Notes: generated by a model from the letters alone, not told the origin. A stretch of 64,000 nucleotides of DNA from Bradyrhizobium ottawaense (GCF_900099825.1 NZ_LT629693.1:496001-560000); one strand, 5' to 3'. Counted from the first letter of the stretch, positions 1 to 10,194 are shown. Program-made: numbers and translations.

Positions 1-124
1 TTTTAAACTGAGGTCCCTTCCCTCCACCGGCGTTACCCGGCTTCAGCGGTACTGCGAACCTCTCCGCCACCCCAGGGCGCCCAGCCTGTCCCTCGCGGGC
101 GTCCGGTTGGTCATCACTGATCAC
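1..124 (-). CDS. Group II intron reverse transcriptase, N-terminal end (runs off left edge)
   Basis: The complement of the first 124 bases reads from a GTG as an open frame of about 41 codons. It contains AVPLKPGNAGGGKGPQFK, which I recognise as the conserved N-terminal leader of one class of group II intron-encoded reverse transcriptases. The catalytic domains would lie beyond the left edge. The RNA just upstream (125-294 on the same strand) resembles intron domain sequence. This protein therefore belongs to a second intron, distinct from the one whose ORF lies at 368-1846. The start is tentative because the frame has no ATG. Confidence 0.6.
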   Translation of the reverse strand, partial: MISDDQPDAREGQAGRPGVAERFAVPLKPGNAGGGKGPQFK

Positions 125-294
125 GCCATGGGGCTTCCCGTGTTGCGTACGCTTTCCTTGTGTACATGCCGCCGCCAATACCCGGTGTAGCGGCGGGGCG
201 TAATCTTCGCTCAACTCGCCCAGCCATTTCAGCCTTCTCCGATATGGAAGTCGGGTCGGCCTATACATCGTCCTTTTCGAGGCTTGCTCGGCGT

Positions 295-2208
295 ATCGCG
301 GTAGGGACGGCCATTGCTGGCCGCCCCCCGCACAGATCCGGACTCGCCCGACTAAGGCATCCGGCTCCTACCTTGGGTGTCTGACGTCAAAGCGGTCGTC
401 AGGCCAGGGATGAAGGATACGCGGCGGGGGGAGCCAGTGAGCGACCAACTTCGTCATGCGTTCCCATGTGAACCCATCTTTCTGACAGCGCCGCCGAAGC
501 GTTCGTCGCCAGAGATCGGTCACATAATGCCGGAACGCCGAGAGCGCCCGACTGTTTGTCGGAACCGCGTAGTAGGCGAAGTGGCCAGCTACGACCTGCC
601 TCAGCCATTTCCCTTGCTCTGGAATTGGCTGATGCATCCTGCGCAGTAGCTCCGCCTTGATGTCCCCAAGCTTCCGCCGCATGCGGTCGCGTCGGGTCTT
701 CCGTTGAAGCTGGAAGTTGCCGCGGCGAGATCGACCACAAATGAAGGTGAAGCCCAGGAACGCGAAGGTTTCCGGTTTTCCAAGCCCGCGCAGCTTGCGA
801 TCGTTCGCAGCAAAGCGGCCGAACTCAATCAAGCGTGTCTTGTCCGGATGAAGCGACAGTGCAAATTCCCCGAGCCTGTCATGCATCGCATCAAGGAAGC
901 GACGGGCGTCGCCCTCATGCTCGAAGCCGACAACCAGATCGTCGGCATATCGCACGACGATCATATCGCCCAGGGCCTCCTGCCGTCTCCAGCGCTCAAC
1001 CCAGAGGTCGAAGCAGTAATGCAGGTAGATATTGGCTAGGATCGGCGAGACCACCGAGCCTTGGCCAGTTCCCCGGTCATCAACTGTTACGACCCCATCT
1101 TCGAGTATACCCGCTCTCAGCCATTTCTGGATCAGGCGGATGATGCGCTTGTCACCGATCCGATGTTCAACGAAGCGAACTAGCCAATCTTGGCTAACAG
1201 CCCCAAAGAAGTTCCGGATGTCGGCGTCAAGTATCCAGTTCACCTTTCTTGTTTTGATCGCGGTCGAAAGTGCGTCCAACGCATCATGCGGTCCTCGTCC
1301 GGGTCGGAACCCATAAGAGAAGCCGACGAAGTCGCCTTCGTAGATAGCATTGAGCACCATGACGGTCGCGCCCTGGACGATCTTATCCTCAAGCGCGGCG
1401 ATCGCTAACGGCCGTTGTTTTCCATCCGCCTTGTCTATGTAGGCCCGGCGGGATGGTTGCGGCCGATAGGCTCCTCGGTGGACCCGTCCATGCAGATCCT
1501 CGATCCTGAGTTCGAGGTCCGCCTCGTAGTCCTGCCACGTCATACCATCCACACCGGGGGCGGCTTTGCGCTTAAGCGCGTAGAACGCCGTCCGGAGCGT
1601 ATCGACACTGATATGGTGGAGGAGCGCGGTGAACTTCTCCTTCTTCCTCTGCCTTGCGGCTTGCCGTACACGGCCCAGCGCCTGGGTCACGCGAGCCCGG
1701 CTCTGCGCCCGGTGCGTGCTTTGCTGATCCGCGTTCCCCTTGGTCCCCGGCCTTGGCTCCACCGGCTCCGCCACCGGTCGCCCGGCTTTGTTCGTCGGCT
1801 TCGTCACTACTATGCCGGAGTCAGACTTCTCTGAATCGTGCATCAACGGCTACGGCTCCTCACCTTCCCGCTACGGACCATCCGACCCCAACAGGGCCTA
1901 CGGCCGATCCAGAGATCTCCCGGTTCCCGCACAAGGAGCGTCCGTACATGCCAGGGTCTCAGACCACGCCGGATCCGACAGGCGCTCGCAATAACGCGCC
2001 TGCCGGTTTTGCCTTCCGTCAAGTGAACAACGTCGGCAACCGGGTTGATAACGGTTTCGCGGCTCAATGGCTGGCCTATACGCTCCCCTACCGACGCTTC
2101 GCCGACGTCCTCGCGGACGCCTGCGCACGGATCGGGGGCGACGTGGGTTGCTACTCCTTCATCGCAGTGGACTTTCACCACATACTCCTTGCCAGTCTCC
2201 CGGCGCAC
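295..2208 (-). mobile_element. Group II intron (intron A), complete on minus strand
   Basis: The element carries an intact reverse transcriptase ORF. On the minus strand after the ORF stop, 318-362 folds as a typical domain V (GGAGCCGGATGCC paired with GTCCGGATCTGTGCGGGG), followed by a domain VI-like hairpin ending near 295 with CTACCGCGAT. A candidate 5' boundary GTGCG sits at 2204-2208; a second GTGTG at 2228-2232 may instead start the outer intron. The length of about 1.9 kb is normal for a bacterial group II intron. Both ends are inferred from consensus and are good to a few tens of bases at most. Confidence 0.65.
368..1846 (-). CDS. ltrA: Group II intron reverse transcriptase/maturase
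   Basis: This 492-aa intron-encoded protein would reverse transcribe the spliced intron and help its RNA fold. The reverse transcriptase domain covers about residues 80-330. It has the block QRPLAIAALEDKIVQ (144-158), the YGFRPGRGPHDAL block (178-190), and the catalytic YADD at 300-303. A maturase (X) domain follows. The C-terminus ends shortly after the HPWPDDRF region and I see no HNH endonuclease cysteine motif, so the protein looks like an RT-X type without endonuclease. The frame is uninterrupted. The start uses the first of two adjacent Met codons. Confidence 0.93.
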   Translation of the reverse strand: MMHDSEKSDSGIVVTKPTNKAGRPVAEPVEPRPGTKGNADQQSTHRAQSRARVTQALGRVRQAARQRKKEKFTALLHHISVDTLRTAFYALKRKAAPGVDGMTWQDYEADLELRIEDLHGRVHRGAYRPQPSRRAYIDKADGKQRPLAIAALEDKIVQGATVMVLNAIYEGDFVGFSYGFRPGRGPHDALDALSTAIKTRKVNWILDADIRNFFGAVSQDWLVRFVEHRIGDKRIIRLIQKWLRAGILEDGVVTVDDRGTGQGSVVSPILANIYLHYCFDLWVERWRRQEALGDMIVVRYADDLVVGFEHEGDARRFLDAMHDRLGEFALSLHPDKTRLIEFGRFAANDRKLRGLGKPETFAFLGFTFICGRSRRGNFQLQRKTRRDRMRRKLGDIKAELLRRMHQPIPEQGKWLRQVVAGHFAYYAVPTNSRALSAFRHYVTDLWRRTLRRRCQKDGFTWERMTKLVAHWLPPPRILHPWPDDRFDVRHPR

Positions 2209-2238
2209 TCACTCGCGTTGCGGCCTGCACACTCGCGC

Positions 2239-2256
2239 TGTCACCAATTCGTGACA
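2239..2256 (-). terminator. Short hairpin beside the intron insertion point
   Basis: TGTCAC and GTGACA form a perfect 6-bp stem around a 6-nt loop, immediately upstream of the putative intron 5' ends. Some bacterial group II introns insert just after terminator-like hairpins, so this may mark the target site. There is no clear T-run. Confidence 0.35.
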
Positions 2257-2337
2257 CGCTAATCGAGGGCTTCAGCCACTTCGTTACCTCCATGACTGCT
2301 CCGATTGCTTCCGGCTCCAGCGGTTGCCGGGTGGGGC

Positions 2338-2440
2338 TTGCACCGAAGCCGAAGAGGCACGCCCAGCAGATTCCACCAATGATATTGAAGAAGAAAAAAC
2401 GACCTGCCGGCATGCTATTGGCGCCGGCCCAAGCTCCTTT
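2338..2440 (-). pseudogene. DedA-family membrane protein fragment
   Basis: On the minus strand a stretch reads AGANSMPAGRFFFFNIIGG and then ICWACLFGFGA. This matches the conserved DedA motif pattern (AG-x-N-x-M-x-x-x-RF...N-x-x-GG-x-x-WA-x-x-FG-x-G). Only about 35 residues are recognisable, and the sequence on either side does not continue the family. The piece is a relic next to the intron insertion. About 500 bases to its right (2441-2940) show no gene I can support. Confidence 0.5.
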
Positions 2441-2985
2441 CCAAGCCCAGCTTGGTCCAAAAAAGCCCGGCCCGGTCACCTCGCCGTTCCGATAGAGGAC
2501 GCCGAGGTTGTGAATTAGAATGCAATGCCCATCAGAATTATAAAGCAATTTCAATACGGGCGAGCTGAAGATGTCGACTCTCGAAGCTGAGCCAACATGA
2601 GACAGGTTGGGTACCAAATCGTCGGCTCACGCAGATAGTAATCGCCGGTCGGAAGCTCGCTATTCTGAGAACCATACTTTTGGATTGGTGCTCGCAATGT
2701 GGACGGTCCAGTCCATCAAAAGGAAATTTGGACTAGGTCCGGCTAGCGGGAGCCAGCGAGATTCTAACATCCAAACCTCAACGACTGCTTTGCCCGCCAA
2801 AAGCGGCCTGTGTGTACCGACAACTTAAACGCGGGCGTAGCGGTGATGAAGTCCGCCCAGGATGGCGCGTGAACTGATCACACCGGTTAGCTGAACTGGG
2901 CGAGAAACCGGCGCATCCTTGTTCAAGGATCGATGCGTTCTGACGCAATTGTACAACACGACGACGGAACGCCCACGGGATCACG

Positions 2986-3519
2986 GAGTACGAGCTTCTT
3001 TATCCGTGGCATCCTTGGGCCGGCTGCCTGGTCCATATTCATGAGGTGGTTGAGAAGGCTGGCAGAGAGGTTTTCCGTTGCAGCCTCTCTGGTCGGACGT
3101 CTGCGCGATGGCTGGAGATTCCGGCCTGGATGTTTGATCGGGCGGCTCGCGCGACATGGCGTGTTGGCGCCACTCCCTATGTTGACATTGCGGTGCTCAC
3201 CGCCTTGGCAACGCTGCTGCAGAATGTGACGTCGGTTTCTGGCGCACCATCGCAATTGCGGGATTCAAGCGCAGCATTGGGCTCTCACGACGCGAATCGG
3301 GGAGATGTCCATGCGCCCGCCTACCGCTCACCGCCATCCTCACAGAAATGCACGTCAGTTCGATCTGTTCTGCGACCCGCCCACCGCCGCGGCGCAGACG
3401 CCGCAATGGCAGGCGTTACCCGCGGAGACGCGCCATACGCTGACGAAGCTGATGGTCCGCCTGATCTTCGGTCACGCCGACGGCGACCTCGCTCGGGGAC
3501 GGGAGGAGATGCGTCATGA
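2986..3519 (+). CDS. Recombinase-element companion protein 1 (partial or degraded)
   Basis: The + frame contains [20 protein letters not shown] followed by a [13 protein letters not shown] stretch. I recognise this as a small ORF that sits ahead of large serine recombinases in Rhizobiales. No ATG is available before the valine-rich segment at 3046 (a GTG there could start), and an in-frame stop lies at 2941. A likely true start at 2933 (ATG) is in another frame, so a frameshift near 2980 is probable. The family product is probably only about 110 residues, so the rest of this open frame may be read-through. Function unknown. Confidence 0.45.
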   Translation, partial: EYELLYPWHPWAGCLVHIHEVVEKAGREVFRCSLSGRTSARWLEIPAWMFDRAARATWRVGATPYVDIAVLTALATLLQNVTSVSGAPSQLRDSSAALGSHDANRGDVHAPAYRSPPSSQKCTSVRSVLRPAHRRGADAAMAGVTRGDAPYADEADGPPDLRSRRRRPRSGTGGDAS

Positions 3520-3526
3520 TGTCTGA
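3305..3526 (+). CDS. Recombinase-element companion protein 2 (small, unknown function)
   Basis: This 73-aa protein has the pattern QFDLFCDPP...[20 protein letters not shown], which recurs as the small ORF directly ahead of recombinases of this type in Rhizobiales. Its 3' end overlaps the recombinase start by about 10 bases, indicating translational coupling. It probably belongs to the same mobile element. Biochemical function is unknown. Confidence 0.6.
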   Translation: MSMRPPTAHRHPHRNARQFDLFCDPPTAAAQTPQWQALPAETRHTLTKLMVRLIFGHADGDLARGREEMRHDV

Positions 3527-5590
3527 GAAGATTAGGCCGCATCATCTGGAGCGAAAGGCGATCCTGTATGTACGGCAGTCCTCCGCCCATCAGGTTCTCC
3601 ACAATCGCGAGAGCAGCGCCTTGCAATATGCGATGCGCGATCGTCTGACGGCGCTGGGCTGGTCTCGCATCGAAACGGTCGATGACGATCTCGGGCGCTC
3701 GGCGGCAGGCGGCTTCGCGCGCGCCGGCTTTGATCGAATGGTGGCCGAGGTCTGCCTGGGCAAGGTCGGTGCGGTCGCGGCGCGGGAAGTCTCGCGTTTC
3801 GCCCGCAACAGCCGTGACTGGCAGCAGCTCATCGAGATGTGCCGCGTCGTCGATACCGTGCTGATCGATCAGGAGACGGTCTATGCGCCGCGTCAGGGCA
3901 ACGACCGGCTGTTGCTGGGATTGAAGGGCAGCCTCAACGAGTACGAGCTCGATCTTCTGCGCCACCGTTCCCTGTCGGCCCGCTATGAGAAGGCCCGGCG
4001 CGGCGAACTCATCGTCGCTGCCCCGGTCGGCTTCGTGAAGGTCGGCGACAGGCTCGAGAAGGATCCCGATCGCCGTGTCCAGGAGGCCATCATCCTCGTC
4101 TTCGACAAGGTGGCTGAACTCGGCAGTGTCCGGCAAGCCCTGCTCTGGTTCATCGAGCATGGGCTGGACTTGCCCGCCAAGCGCCATAATGGTGACGTGG
4201 TCTGGCGCAGGCCGCACTATACCACCATCCACCGGATGATCGAGAACCCGATCTACGGCGGCGCCTACGCCTATGGTAAGAGTCGTGTCGCGACAGGATA
4301 TGATGCAGCCGCAGGCGTGATCCGACCCAGGAGCCGTCGTAAGGCGCGAGCCGAATGGCTGGCGCTGATCCCAGGCGTCCATGAGGGTTACGTCAGCTGG
4401 GAGCGGTCGGAGGCGATCCGCAAGATGGTGAGCGACAACTTGCCCACAGGCCGACATCACGGAGCGCCGAAGCACGGCGACGCTTTGCTCGCCGGCCTTG
4501 TCCGCTGCCGGCGTTGCGGACGCAAGCTGAGGTCCGCTACACAGGCACCAAGCATAACATTCCGCGCTATTCCTGTTGGCGGGGTTCGCTCGACAATGGC
4601 GAGCCACGCTGCAACGCATTCGGAGGATTGCGTGTCGACGACGCCATCGAGGAAGCTCTTCTGCGGGTTGTCGAACCGGCAGCGATAGCTGCGGCCGTCG
4701 AGGCCGAAGCACAAGCGGCCAGCCGCCGCGATCAGGTTCGTGATGCGCTGGCGCGCGACCTCGAGGCGGCGCGCTACCGCGCCGATCGGACATTCCGACA
4801 GTATGACGCCATCGATCCGCAGAACCGGCTGATCGCGGCGGAACTGGAGTTGCGATGGAACAGCGCGCTCACACGTGTAGGCGAGATCGAGACCAGAATT
4901 GCCGCGCATGATGCCTCGACATCGGAACCATCACGCTCGCCAGGACACGTCGCCGCGCTGGCCGCTGATCTCAAGGCTGTTTGGTCGGCGCCGCCGAGCG
5001 ACGCGAGGCTCAAGAAGCGAATCGTGCGCACCGTCATCCACGAGGTGGTCGCCGATATCGATGACGAAGCGTCAGAGATCGTTCTCCTGATCCATTGGAT
5101 GGGCGGCGTTCATACCGAACTGCGCCTGCAGAGGCGTCGCCGCGGACAGCGCAACAGCATCTCCGCCGACATGCTCGCCGCCATCCGCAAGCTGGTTCTC
5201 ATCGCCAATGATGATCTGATTGCCGGCATCCTCAACCGGAACGGCCTGGTGACCGGCCACGGCAATCGCTGGACACGCGAGCGCGTCACCGCGCTCAGGT
5301 CGCATCATAAGATCCCGGTCTTTCGACCGGCGCCGGATGGGAACGAGCCATGGCTCAATCTGAACAAGGCGGCGGGTTTGCTCGGAATTGCACCGAAGAC
5401 GCTCAGGCTCGCCGCCGAAGCGGGCGAAATCGAAGGGAGTCATCCTCTGCCGGATGGTCCGTGGATCTTCAGCCGATCAACGCTCGGCGAACCGGCGGCT
5501 CAGCGCATCGTTCATCGCGCGAGGCAGAACCCAAATCACCCCACGGAATCGCATCCAGATCAGCAAAACCTCTTCTCTTCAATCGCATAG
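3516..5590 (+). pseudogene. Large serine recombinase, frameshifted
   Basis: The protein begins with a resolvase catalytic domain ([15 protein letters not shown]; the serine is the nucleophile). A recombinase domain follows (about residues 170-290, including [13 protein letters not shown]), then a zinc ribbon starting at CRRCGRK. The reading frame breaks there: 3516-4688 carries the N-terminal 340 residues, and 4514-5590 carries the rest ([15 protein letters not shown] onward) in the -1 frame. Inserting one G in the run at 4531-4532 restores the family sequence. The joined protein would be about 690 aa, a normal length. A single missing base could be a real mutation or a sequencing error. Confidence 0.85.
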
Positions 5591-5601
5591 GCGGATGGGT
5601 G

Positions 5602-6506
5602 TTATGAAACAGGATTGTAATAGCCAGAATAGGATTCCAGGATCCGGCGCAGGTGGGCCTCGCCCAAGACAATCATATGATCCACGCATTCGCGGCGGAT
5701 CGACCCGATCAACCGTTCGGCAAAGCCATTCTGCCAAGGCGAGGCTGGTGCGGTAGGCCTGTCCCGGATGCCCATGGCGCGCAATCGCCGTGTGACGACG
5801 GCACCATAAAGGCGATCACGATCGCGGATGAGGTAGTGCGGAGTCTCATCCCACGGGAATGCCTCGGTTAGCTGGCGTGCGATCCATTCTGCCGTCGGGT
5901 TTGTTGTGACGCTGATCCAGACCAGGTTCTGTGGTGGAGCCGGACGATGACGAAAGCATAGAGCAAGTCGAAACCGATGGTCGGGACAACGAACAGGTCC
6001 ATGGCGGCAATGTCTGGCGCGTGGTTACGCAAGAAGATGCGTCATCCCTGGCTGGGCGGCCCCCGTCGTTTGACCATATACTTGGCGACGCTCGGCTGCG
6101 CGACTTCAAACCCAAGCTTGAGCAGTTCGCCGTGGATGCGTGGCGCACCCCAAAGCGGATTCTCCATGCTCATCCGCCGGATCAACGCGCGTAGCTTCGT
6201 TTCGATCTGCGGTCGCCCTCCCAATGGCCGTGACTTCCAACGCCAGTAGCACCGAAAGCCGGCCCTATGCCAACGCACCAGCGTCTCGGGCCGGATGATT
6301 TTGAGAAGCTGTAGGATTGACGGAAACCAGCGATACAGCTGGATAAAGAACCAGCGATCATGGTTCGTGAGCCGGACGCGACCATGCAGCCTGCGCCTCA
6401 AGACAATCAACTGATGTCGAAGCGCCGCGTTCTCAGCTTCAAGCAGCACCTTCGACTTGAATGGCGAGGCCAGGACGGCCAGAACGAAACAGAGCAGCCC
6501 GATCAT
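5602..6506 (-). pseudogene. IS3-like/integrase-core transposase, broken
   Basis: Three pieces on the minus strand join into one transposase of about 300 aa. The N-terminal part (6042-6506) contains LRHQLIVLRRRL and GAPRIHGELLKLGFEV and ends at a TGA where the family has Trp. The middle (IAAMDLFVVPTIGFDLLYAF) continues in the same frame. A one-base loss near 5928-5933 then shifts the frame to the C-terminal part (GAVVTRRLRAMGIRDRPTAP, then SPWQNGFAERLIGSIRREC). The last motif contains the final acidic residue of the integrase core. I could not define the terminal inverted repeats. Confidence 0.8.
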
Positions 6507-6707
6507 TCCGCCAGCTTAGGCGATTCTATCACGTCATCAACTCGGATAAGGTTTTCGGTACACACAGCCTGTTGTCCGGCGCGAACAGGACGTCAGCGGC
6601 GACGCTGCTGCCGACCTCAGGGTTCCAGCCTAGCCACGCAGAACATGGCGAATACCGGATCAGGCGCGGGCACAAGCATGCCCGCGTTTGGCGCAGTTGG
6701 AGTGTAA

Positions 6708-6727
6708 GTCCGCATTGACCTGCGGAC
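6708..6727 (-). terminator. Hairpin after poxB
   Basis: GTCCGC and GCGGAC flank an 8-nt loop just after the stop of the pyruvate oxidase gene. A second stem (CGGGC/GCCCG, about 6667-6686) lies further on. There is no strong T-run, so the terminator role is only possible. Confidence 0.3.
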
Positions 6728-6737
6728 ATTAGGCTCG

Positions 6738-8432
6738 TTACCCGCCGGTGACGGCGAGCACGGCTTCCTTGATCTTGGCCACGGTATAATGTGCGACCTG
6801 CTCGAGTTCGACATGGGGCATGTTCGGCATCTCGTCGGCGGCCACGACGGCGTCGACGATCGCCGGGCCATCGACGGCGAAGGCCTCGGCGATTGCGGCC
6901 ATCAACTCGTTCGGCTTTCGCGCCATGAATCCGTGACCGCCACAGGCGCGTGCCAGCGCGGCAAAATCGGGATTGGGAAATTCGATGGCTTCGCGGAATG
7001 GCACGAGGCCGACGCTTTCGGCCTCCAGCGTGATCAGCCCGAGCGCGGAATTATTGTAGATGATGATCTTGACCGGCAAGTTGTGATGAACGGCGGTCAG
7101 GAATTCTCCCATCAGCATGTTGAAGCCGCCGTCGCCGGTCAGCGCGATCACCTGGCGCGTACAGTCCAGCGCCTGCACGCCGTTGGCCTGACCGAGCGCC
7201 GTGCCCACCGCGGCATTGTTGAACGAACCGATGATGTGCTGCGATCCGGTCTGCCGGATCCAGTTCCCCGACCATAGCGTGTTCAGTCCGGTGTCGAAAA
7301 CAAAGATCGCATCGGGACGCGCCAGATCGCTGACCGCGCGCGCCACCGCCTGCGGATGGATGCGATCCCCGCTGCGCCTGAGGTCAGCTTGTTTGTTCAG
7401 CATCTCGTCCCATCGGTGACGCTCATGGGTAACCTTGTCCCAGAAAAGGATATCGGTTTTCTCCTCCACCCTGTCGAGCAGCAGCTTCAAGGTCGGCCGT
7501 GCCGAACCGACAACGCCGAGCATCGTCGGCGTGCGCCGGCCAAGCACCTGCGCGCGCTCGTCGATCTGGATCACATTGCCTTTGGCCGGCAGGAAATTGG
7601 AATAGGGATAGTCGGTGCCGACCATCAGCAGCAGGTCGCAATCCTGTACAGCGTGGTAGACCGGCTTGGTGCCGATCATGCCGAGGCCGCCCATCCAGCG
7701 CGGATCGTCGTACGCCATCAGCTCCTTGCCGCGCACCGAATGCACCAGCGGCGCCTTGAGACGATCCGACAGCCTGCCCAGCAGATCGGCGGCGCCGCGA
7801 CACCCGGCGCCGCACATGATCACCACATTGTCGGACGCATCAATCCTGCGGGCCACCTCGGCGACGTCGGTCTCGCTGGCGGTGATTTCGCTACGCGGCT
7901 TCAAGGTGCCCAGGCTCGAGGCTTTGCCCTCCGCCTTCGCGGAGATCACGTCCTGCGGAAGGGTCAGATGCGCGACGCCGGGGCCGGCATAGGCGGCGGC
8001 GATGGCCTGGTGGATGACGGCCGGCGCCTGTGCCGCGGAAGAAAGAGTTTCGGTGTAGAGCGAGACGTCGCGGAACAGCAGATCGGGATCGGTGGTCTGG
8101 ATGAAATCGGTGCCTTGCAGATTTAGCGGCATGTCGCCGGACAGCGCCAGTACCGGCGCGTGGTCGCGGCTCGCTTCATAGAGGCCGGCGACCAGATGGT
8201 TGCTGCCGGGGCCGGTGGTGCCGGCACACACGCCGAGCCGGCCGGTGAGCTTGGCCTGCCCGGCGGCGGCCAGCGCCGCACCTTCTTCATGTCGTACGCC
8301 GACCCATTCGATCTTGCTGTGCCGGACCGCATCCGCCAGCGGATTGAGCGAATCACCAATCAATCCAAAGAGATGCCTGACACCGATCTGTTCGAGCACG
8401 CCGACCAGAAGTTCCGAAACCGTTTGTGACAT
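6738..8432 (-). CDS. poxB: Pyruvate oxidase/quinone-dependent pyruvate dehydrogenase-like ThDP enzyme
   Basis: This 564-aa thiamin-diphosphate enzyme would decarboxylate pyruvate, with PoxB-type proteins yielding acetate and CO2 and passing electrons to ubiquinone. The N-terminal PYR domain has the activating Glu in VRHEE (residue 50) and the AGTTGPGSNHLVAGLYEA segment. A central FAD-type domain and a C-terminal PP domain with the ThDP motif GDGGFNML...YNN (about 430-465) follow. The length is close to E. coli PoxB (572 aa), but the C-terminus ends soon after VAHYTVAKIKEAVLAV, so the lipid-binding tail of E. coli PoxB is not obvious. Related acetolactate synthase-like activity cannot be excluded. 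A GGAG site precedes the ATG. A TTGAC-N4-GTCAG palindrome lies 172 bp upstream. Confidence 0.8.
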   Translation of the reverse strand: MSQTVSELLVGVLEQIGVRHLFGLIGDSLNPLADAVRHSKIEWVGVRHEEGAALAAAGQAKLTGRLGVCAGTTGPGSNHLVAGLYEASRDHAPVLALSGDMPLNLQGTDFIQTTDPDLLFRDVSLYTETLSSAAQAPAVIHQAIAAAYAGPGVAHLTLPQDVISAKAEGKASSLGTLKPRSEITASETDVAEVARRIDASDNVVIMCGAGCRGAADLLGRLSDRLKAPLVHSVRGKELMAYDDPRWMGGLGMIGTKPVYHAVQDCDLLLMVGTDYPYSNFLPAKGNVIQIDERAQVLGRRTPTMLGVVGSARPTLKLLLDRVEEKTDILFWDKVTHERHRWDEMLNKQADLRRSGDRIHPQAVARAVSDLARPDAIFVFDTGLNTLWSGNWIRQTGSQHIIGSFNNAAVGTALGQANGVQALDCTRQVIALTGDGGFNMLMGEFLTAVHHNLPVKIIIYNNSALGLITLEAESVGLVPFREAIEFPNPDFAALARACGGHGFMARKPNELMAAIAEAFAVDGPAIVDAVVAADEMPNMPHVELEQVAHYTVAKIKEAVLAVTGG

Positions 8433-8603
8433 TTGCCGCTCCGACCGTTAAGGCACGCGCCATGACCGGTGGGCGTGTTGCTTCGAAGATGCCCCTCTCG
8501 ATATATCCTGAAACTAGATTCCGGCGCAGCGGTGGCGGGAGCGGGGAGGACTCTTCGGGTTGCGCTCGGTTCCCTTCGGATAGGCGCTTCGCTCGCGGAC
8601 ACC

Positions 8604-8617
8604 TTGACGGCTGTCAG
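8604..8617. promoter_or_regulatory. Crp/Fnr-type palindrome (site 1)
   Basis: TTGACGGCTGTCAG fits TTGAC-N4-GTCAA with one mismatch. It lies 172 bp upstream of poxB (minus) and 99 bp upstream of a truncated DUF2188 copy (plus). Confidence 0.5.
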
Positions 8618-8715
8618 ATTCTGCCGATTTTCTCCGCGATGCTGAGAATTGATTCTCGTCACGGCGCCGTGGTCAATCCGCTGGCAATCTTCGCACCTCG
8701 CGTGGAGCTCGGGCG

Positions 8716-8802
8716 ATGGCAGCCGCCGCTATTCACGTTGTTCCGAACGACAATTTCGGCGACTGGAGGGTGCGCGACCACGATGGGCACGAGTTTGGCC
8801 AC
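8716..8802 (+). pseudogene. DUF2188-like protein, 5' fragment
   Basis: ATG opens a 28-codon frame (AAAIHVVPNDNFGDWRVRDH...EFGH, then stop). It closely matches the first 28 residues of the intact protein at 25118-25348. The remainder is missing, and the sequence runs straight into the 3' end of a truncated MFS gene on the other strand. The upstream palindrome is preserved in both copies, so the promoter and 5' end were duplicated together or the gene was cut by a deletion near 8803. Confidence 0.65.
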
Positions 8803-8805
8803 TAA

Positions 8806-9672
8806 TCACGCCGGTGGTCGCGGGCATCCAGGCGACGAAGCGCACGAAGATCGCGGCGCAACTATAGAGCAGCCCGAGCGCCGTTGTGCCCGGCCAGCCG
8901 AAATGAGAGGCGCACTCGTGGCACCTGCCGCGCCAAGCAGCCCGAACAGTCCGGCCACTTGAGGCCCATAGCCGAATGGTGGTTCGCTAAGACGAAATGC
9001 GAGGGCCAACCAGAAGACGCTGAACGCGGCAAACAGCCGCGCCCCGATCAGCGATGACGTTCTCAGCTGGGGATAGCTTTGCCAAAGATCCTTGAGCGAT
9101 CGCAGTACTCGCGGATATGGCTGTAGCAACGGGGGTGGCGGCTGCTGCAAGACCCGATGCAGGACAACCAGTGCGCCGAGGTTCAGTGCGGCTGCCAGCC
9201 AAAACATCGGACGCCAGCCAAGATGTGCGCTCACCGTACCGGACACCGTCCGGGCGAGCAGGATGCCAGCGAGGATGCCCGCCTGCAGGATGCCAATGAC
9301 GCGGCCGCGGCGCTGCGGCAGGTTGAGCTGCGCCGCCAAGGCAATGAGAACCTGCGCCACGGCTGACGTCATGCCCAGCGTCAAGCTGGCGATATCGAGC
9401 CATGCAAGCGATGGTGCCAGTGCAAGGGCGACCAGCGAAACGATGATACCGAACAGCAGAGCCGAGACCAGTTGGCGGCGATCGACGACTTCGCCAATCG
9501 GCACGAACAGGAACAGACCCAGCGCATAACCGATCTGTGTCGACATGGGCAGAACTGCGATTACATTTGCTGCAACGTCGAAGCTCCGGCTGATATCGGG
9601 CAGCATCGGCTGATTGTAATAGAGGTTGGCAACCGCGATGCCGCCGGCAGCGGCCATGATAACGATACAGCG
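8806..9672 (-). pseudogene. MFS transporter, truncated and frameshifted
   Basis: The minus strand encodes a major facilitator protein starting around AAAGGIAVANLYYNQPMLPDI, with the PIGEVVDRR loop between TM2 and TM3. About eight membrane segments can be followed. Near 8905 the frame shifts: the continuation ALGLLYSCAAIFVRFVAWMP is in another frame. The sequence then ends near 8806, so TM10-12 are missing. The open frame extends upstream to 9939, but that N-terminal extension is not membrane-like and is probably not translated. Substrate unknown; DHA1-like efflux is the best guess. Confidence 0.65.
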
Positions 9673-10043
9673 AGGCGAAAGAGGTGGGCGACCGCTCGAC
9701 GACGCCTCCCCTTCTGGACGCGCGTCATGATCGACAGCGGGACATGCGGCCAAAGTCCAAAGTTGTTGAGACGGCTTGGCGATCGAGGACGACTGGTCTT
9801 CAGACTGGCGGGCACACTGGTTCAACATCTGTGAGCTCGCGGCGAGGAATCGGCGGTAAGAATTAAAGGGACTCCCCGTCAGAACCCTTGCTCGTCCACA
9901 CCCGCAGATCACTCGCGCAATTCGATCAGATGGCTCCACTCGACAGCGTGGAATTTTTCTTCATTCGAGGCTTCACTCGTTATGGGTTTCGCGCACGCGG
10001 GGTGGAAGCGCAGCAGAATAAACGGTTGCTGTATCTAAGGGCC

Positions 10044-10057
10044 TTGATGGCCGTCAA
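10044..10057. promoter_or_regulatory. Crp/Fnr-type palindrome (site 2)
   Basis: TTGATGGCCGTCAA matches the repeated motif. It lies upstream of the truncated MFS gene on the minus strand. Its present target is unclear, because sodC ends at 10195 and points toward it. The surrounding stretch 9940-10194 shows no gene. Confidence 0.45.
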
Positions 10058-10194
10058 TTTTTGTGAGCTGACCTCCTCGGCTAGATCGACGACTATGCTC
10101 ATCCGTCGGAGTAGGCCACACGGCTCCGCATCGATCTGCGGTTGCCCTTGAGGTGGCAGACCGAGTTCGTTGCACTATCAGTCAATCATTCGCG

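Noticed and set aside
3321..4793. A 490-codon open frame on the minus strand opposite the serine recombinase.
   Set aside because: It is a high-GC shadow of the recombinase, with no motif of its own. The plus strand carries clear catalytic motifs.
7356..8126. A 256-codon frame on the plus strand within the poxB region.
   Set aside because: It is antisense to the strongly supported thiamin-diphosphate enzyme and has shadow-type composition.
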